Source: JBOHBN01 sp050698355 (GTDB lineage Bacteria > Actinomycetota > Actinomycetes > Streptosporangiales > WHST01). Taken from it: a DNA stretch of 33,678 nt. Shown one piece after another: positions 31,488-33,678 of the stretch. The notes under the pieces are model-generated. The model was not told the origin of the DNA and searched no databases. It saw only the letters and a list, made by a program, of their open reading frames with translations. The translations under genes and the position numbers were made by a program. The stretch's first letter is position 1, and the number at the start of each line of letters is the position of its first letter. The stretch is taken from positions 1-33,678 of the forward strand of contig JBOHBN010000064.1 of assembly GCA_050698355.1 (NCBI GenBank). Direction: 5' to 3'.

Positions 31488-33524
31488 GTGGCGCAACAGC
31501 AAGTCGAGACGTGGAAGCCGTCCCGGGCTCCGCTGTTGTCGATGCGCGACATCGCAGACCTCGCCGGCGTACAGCGACCAGTCGTCACGACCTGGCGGCG
31601 CCGGCACGCAGGGTTCCCGCCCCCGGCCACCGGCACCGATGCGAGCGCCTTGTTCGACGGCCGTCAGGTCTGTTCGTGGTTGGTGGATACCGGGCGGGGC
31701 GAACGGGCGGATCTGGAAGCGGACCTGCGGTTGCACGCGCTGGCCAACCTGGGCGCGATCCTGCCGGTCCGGCAGCTGGTCGCAGCGGTCACCGCGCTGG
31801 TCTGCCTACATCACCTCGACGGCGAGCCGCTGGCGAACGCCAGCGCGGCACAGTTGCGGGAGCGCGCCGCACGCGCTGATCCCGGCGACATCATGCTCCG
31901 CACGGAGGTCAGCGAGCTGCCGGCCGGCTGCGGCCTTGCGGCGGCCGTGGGTCAGCTGATCGAGGCGGCGTGGGGTACGGCCCCTGCCTTTGAGCGGATC
32001 ATGAGGGAGCGCGGTCGTCTCGGGCCCGTCGAGATCTCCGCTCCTTCGGTCCTGGCGGAGGTGGCACGCCTGATGGCGAAGCTGGCCGGTGTCGGCGAGC
32101 GTGCCGCATTCGGCGGTTCGCTGGTTGTCGCGGACCCCGCAGCAGATGCCGGCGACATGCTCACCGCCGCGATCGCCGAGCTGGATGAGGACTGCTCACC
32201 TATCGTCACCGCGAGTGTCGAGAACCCGTACCTCGCCCGCCTGGTACGCAGGCGGCTCACCGTCCACGACATCCCGGAGACCGAGCAGAGCGTCCTGATG
32301 AGCGGCGAGACCGGCGACCTCGTGCCAGACGCGATCGTCACCCAACTGCCGTACGCACCGGCGGAGTCCCGCGACGGCGAGGAGCTACTCACGGCCGTCG
32401 ACGAGATCGGGCTGCACCTCACGCCGGGACGCACGGCTGCCGTGCTGGGCCCCGCCGATGTCCTCGCTGGACCGCTCCCGCACTACTCGCCCACCGAGCG
32501 TCTCCGCACGCAGCTCCTGCACGGCGGTTTGGTCGAGGCTGTGATCAAGCTCCCCGGCGGTCTCGTCCCGTTTCGCCCGGTATACGAGACGGCGGTATGG
32601 GTGCTCACGTCCGCGTACTCCCGCGCGGTGCGGGGCAGGGTTCTGCTGGGCGACGTCTCCGACGCGCCCCTCACGCCGGACACCGTGGACGGGCTGGTCG
32701 CGGACGTGCTCTCCTGGCGGCGCGACGGGCACCGATCGCGCGAGCACACGCCGGTCTTCTGCACACCCTGCAACGTGGCCGATCTGACCGACGCGCCCGG
32801 CGCGCTCGTGGCGCACCGCCGTCCGAGCCTGAGGGACCTGACGACCCAGGTACCGGAGACCGTCAGCCGCCTGGCCGAGCTGGAGGCGACACTAGGACGG
32901 CTCGCCGACCCGAGAGCGGCCGGAAGGCAGCCGGTCGACAGCCGGCTCGCGCGGACGCAGGAACGTCGACCGGATACGGCAACCGTCGGTGACCTCGTCA
33001 AGGCCAAGCGGCTGCTGCTGGTACAGGGCAGCCGGGTCGACAGCGACGACGTCGGCACCGGCGCGCACCACGCGGTGCTTGGCACGCCCGAGGTGCTGGG
33101 CCGCGGTGCCGGCGCGAGGTCCATCGACCGTGGCGTACTCGCCGAGAAATACCCGCGCGCCGTACTCACCGAGCCCGGTGACGTGGTTGTCACGATCGCG
33201 CCGACGCCGGCCGTCTTCATCGACGTGCAGGGGTTCTCCGTACTGGAGTTCCCCGTCCGCGCGCTGCGCATCCCGCCCTGGGAGCGCGAGTCCTTCACGC
33301 CGAAGGTACTGGCCGCTCTGCTGCAAGGATCCGTACCTTCTCCTCGTCGGCTCAACAACTGGCTGATACCTCTGCTGCCGCCCGCTCTGGTGCGGCGGTT
33401 CGACGCGGTACTCACCCGGCTCGAGAGGCGAAGGGCGCTCGCACGGCAGGAGATCGACGCGCTCGACGAGATCGCCCGGATCGCCACGACCGGACTGACC
33501 GACGGAACCCTCACTATCCGGTAA
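31488..33524 (+). CDS. HTH + degenerate N6-adenine methylase-like + HsdS-like protein (RM-associated)
   Basis: A 678-aa protein in three parts. Residues ~10-65 form an HTH (MRDIADLAGVQRPVVTTWRR followed by a wing-like segment). Residues ~190-420 resemble the N6-methylase fold of HsdM, but the SAM-binding motif is VADPAADAGDML instead of DPACGSG, and the NPPY/F catalytic motif is replaced by TQLPYAP. The last ~170 residues look like a type I specificity half-subunit (TVGDLVKAKRLLLVQGSRV; PGDVVVTIAP; helical ending LERRRALARQEIDALDEIA). GTG start with AAGGAGG (31477-31483) at good spacing. It lies 18 nt before hsdM and is probably cotranscribed. It may be an inactive methylase acting as regulator or DNA-recognition partner, or a divergent active one. 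Confidence 0.78.
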   Translation: MAQQQVETWKPSRAPLLSMRDIADLAGVQRPVVTTWRRRHAGFPPPATGTDASALFDGRQVCSWLVDTGRGERADLEADLRLHALANLGAILPVRQLVAAVTALVCLHHLDGEPLANASAAQLRERAARADPGDIMLRTEVSELPAGCGLAAAVGQLIEAAWGTAPAFERIMRERGRLGPVEISAPSVLAEVARLMAKLAGVGERAAFGGSLVVADPAADAGDMLTAAIAELDEDCSPIVTASVENPYLARLVRRRLTVHDIPETEQSVLMSGETGDLVPDAIVTQLPYAPAESRDGEELLTAVDEIGLHLTPGRTAAVLGPADVLAGPLPHYSPTERLRTQLLHGGLVEAVIKLPGGLVPFRPVYETAVWVLTSAYSRAVRGRVLLGDVSDAPLTPDTVDGLVADVLSWRRDGHRSREHTPVFCTPCNVADLTDAPGALVAHRRPSLRDLTTQVPETVSRLAELEATLGRLADPRAAGRQPVDSRLARTQERRPDTATVGDLVKAKRLLLVQGSRVDSDDVGTGAHHAVLGTPEVLGRGAGARSIDRGVLAEKYPRAVLTEPGDVVVTIAPTPAVFIDVQGFSVLEFPVRALRIPPWERESFTPKVLAALLQGSVPSPRRLNNWLIPLLPPALVRRFDAVLTRLERRRALARQEIDALDEIARIATTGLTDGTLTIR

Positions 33525-33542
33525 CGACAGAACGGAGCCTCG

Positions 33543-33678
33543 ATGCCGCCGCGGAAGAAGAAGACCGCTCACCCCACGCTGCCCGGCACGCAGTCCACGA
33601 GGGAGTTGCACGACACGCTGTGGAAGGCCGCCGACAAGCTCCGCGGCTCCATGGACGCCGCGCAGTACAAGGACTTCG
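33543..33678 (+). CDS. hsdM: Type I restriction-modification methylase subunit HsdM (3' truncated by window end)
   Basis: Only the first 45 codons are in the window. After a basic start (MPPRKKKTAHPTLPG), the segment LHDTLWKAADKLRGSMDAAQ is the characteristic N-terminus of HsdM proteins. ATG with CGGAG (33533-33537) upstream. hsdS and hsdR are expected downstream but cannot be seen. Confidence 0.85.
   Translation, partial: MPPRKKKTAHPTLPGTQSTRELHDTLWKAADKLRGSMDAAQYKDF

Noticed and set aside
1..33678. CRISPR arrays, tRNA or rRNA genes, complete insertion sequences
   Set aside because: No regularly spaced repeats, tRNA-like cloverleaf ends, rRNA signatures or transposase motifs were recognised; the only dispersed repeat is the 71-bp palindrome.

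Overview
The window is high-GC, densely packed actinobacterial DNA. GTG starts are frequent, stop and start codons overlap as ATGA or GTGA, some transcripts look leaderless, and there is a perfect actinobacterial-type LexA box. The families present (GlnA2-like glutamine synthetase, CsoR, LAL-type LuxR, LanKC-type lanthipeptide synthetase) fit a soil actinomycete. The genus cannot be read from the sequence. No rRNA, tRNA, CRISPR array or intact insertion sequence was seen.

Layout. (1) 1-4870, + strand: the end of an OpuA/ProU-type quaternary-amine ABC importer (ATPase, permease, Tat-exported binding protein), directly followed by a large formylglycine-type arylsulfatase. (2) 4874-12168, - strand: a compact run in transcription order of LAL/LuxR regulator, rifampicin-phosphotransferase-like dikinase, small membrane protein and glutamine synthetase. 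(3) 12273-12767, - strand: a promoter overlapped by a LexA box, a predicted leaderless 42-codon ORF, a hairpin and an 80-aa protein of unknown function. (4) 12768-13442: non-coding, with a 71-bp palindromic repeat. (5) 13443-21837, + strand: a lanthipeptide cluster of lyase-kinase-cyclase synthetase, prolyl-oligopeptidase-type protease, 64-aa precursor and a two-gene ABC exporter. A flavin/F420-type PPOX protein and an MFS transporter follow. (6) 23687-26831: a copper module of copA and csoR (- strand) with a divergent small lipoprotein (+ strand) and a CsoR-like operator between. (7) 26839-31293, - strand: an MFS transporter, a second copy of the 71-bp repeat, then a three-gene cassette of membrane PIG-L deacetylase, ATP-grasp ligase and GT2 glycosyltransferase. 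(8) 31400-33678, + strand: an AT-richer inverted repeat, a protein combining an HTH, a degenerate N6-methylase-like core and an HsdS-like tail, then the start of a type I restriction-modification hsdM.

The strongest candidate for something new is the lanthipeptide cluster. Its synthetase has the class III/IV lyase-kinase-cyclase layout and keeps the Cys/Cys-His zinc ligands expected of class IV. It is paired with a POP-family protease and two half-size ABC exporter genes, features better known from class III clusters. The precursor has a seven-glycine linker and a four-cysteine core. Synthetase and protease genes overlap by 4 nt, the precursor start and its ribosome binding site lie inside the protease gene, and a long hairpin separates the precursor from the exporter genes. 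Other candidates are the SOS-controlled leaderless ORF unit, the GT2/PIG-L/ATP-grasp cassette and the pseudo-methylase beside hsdM.
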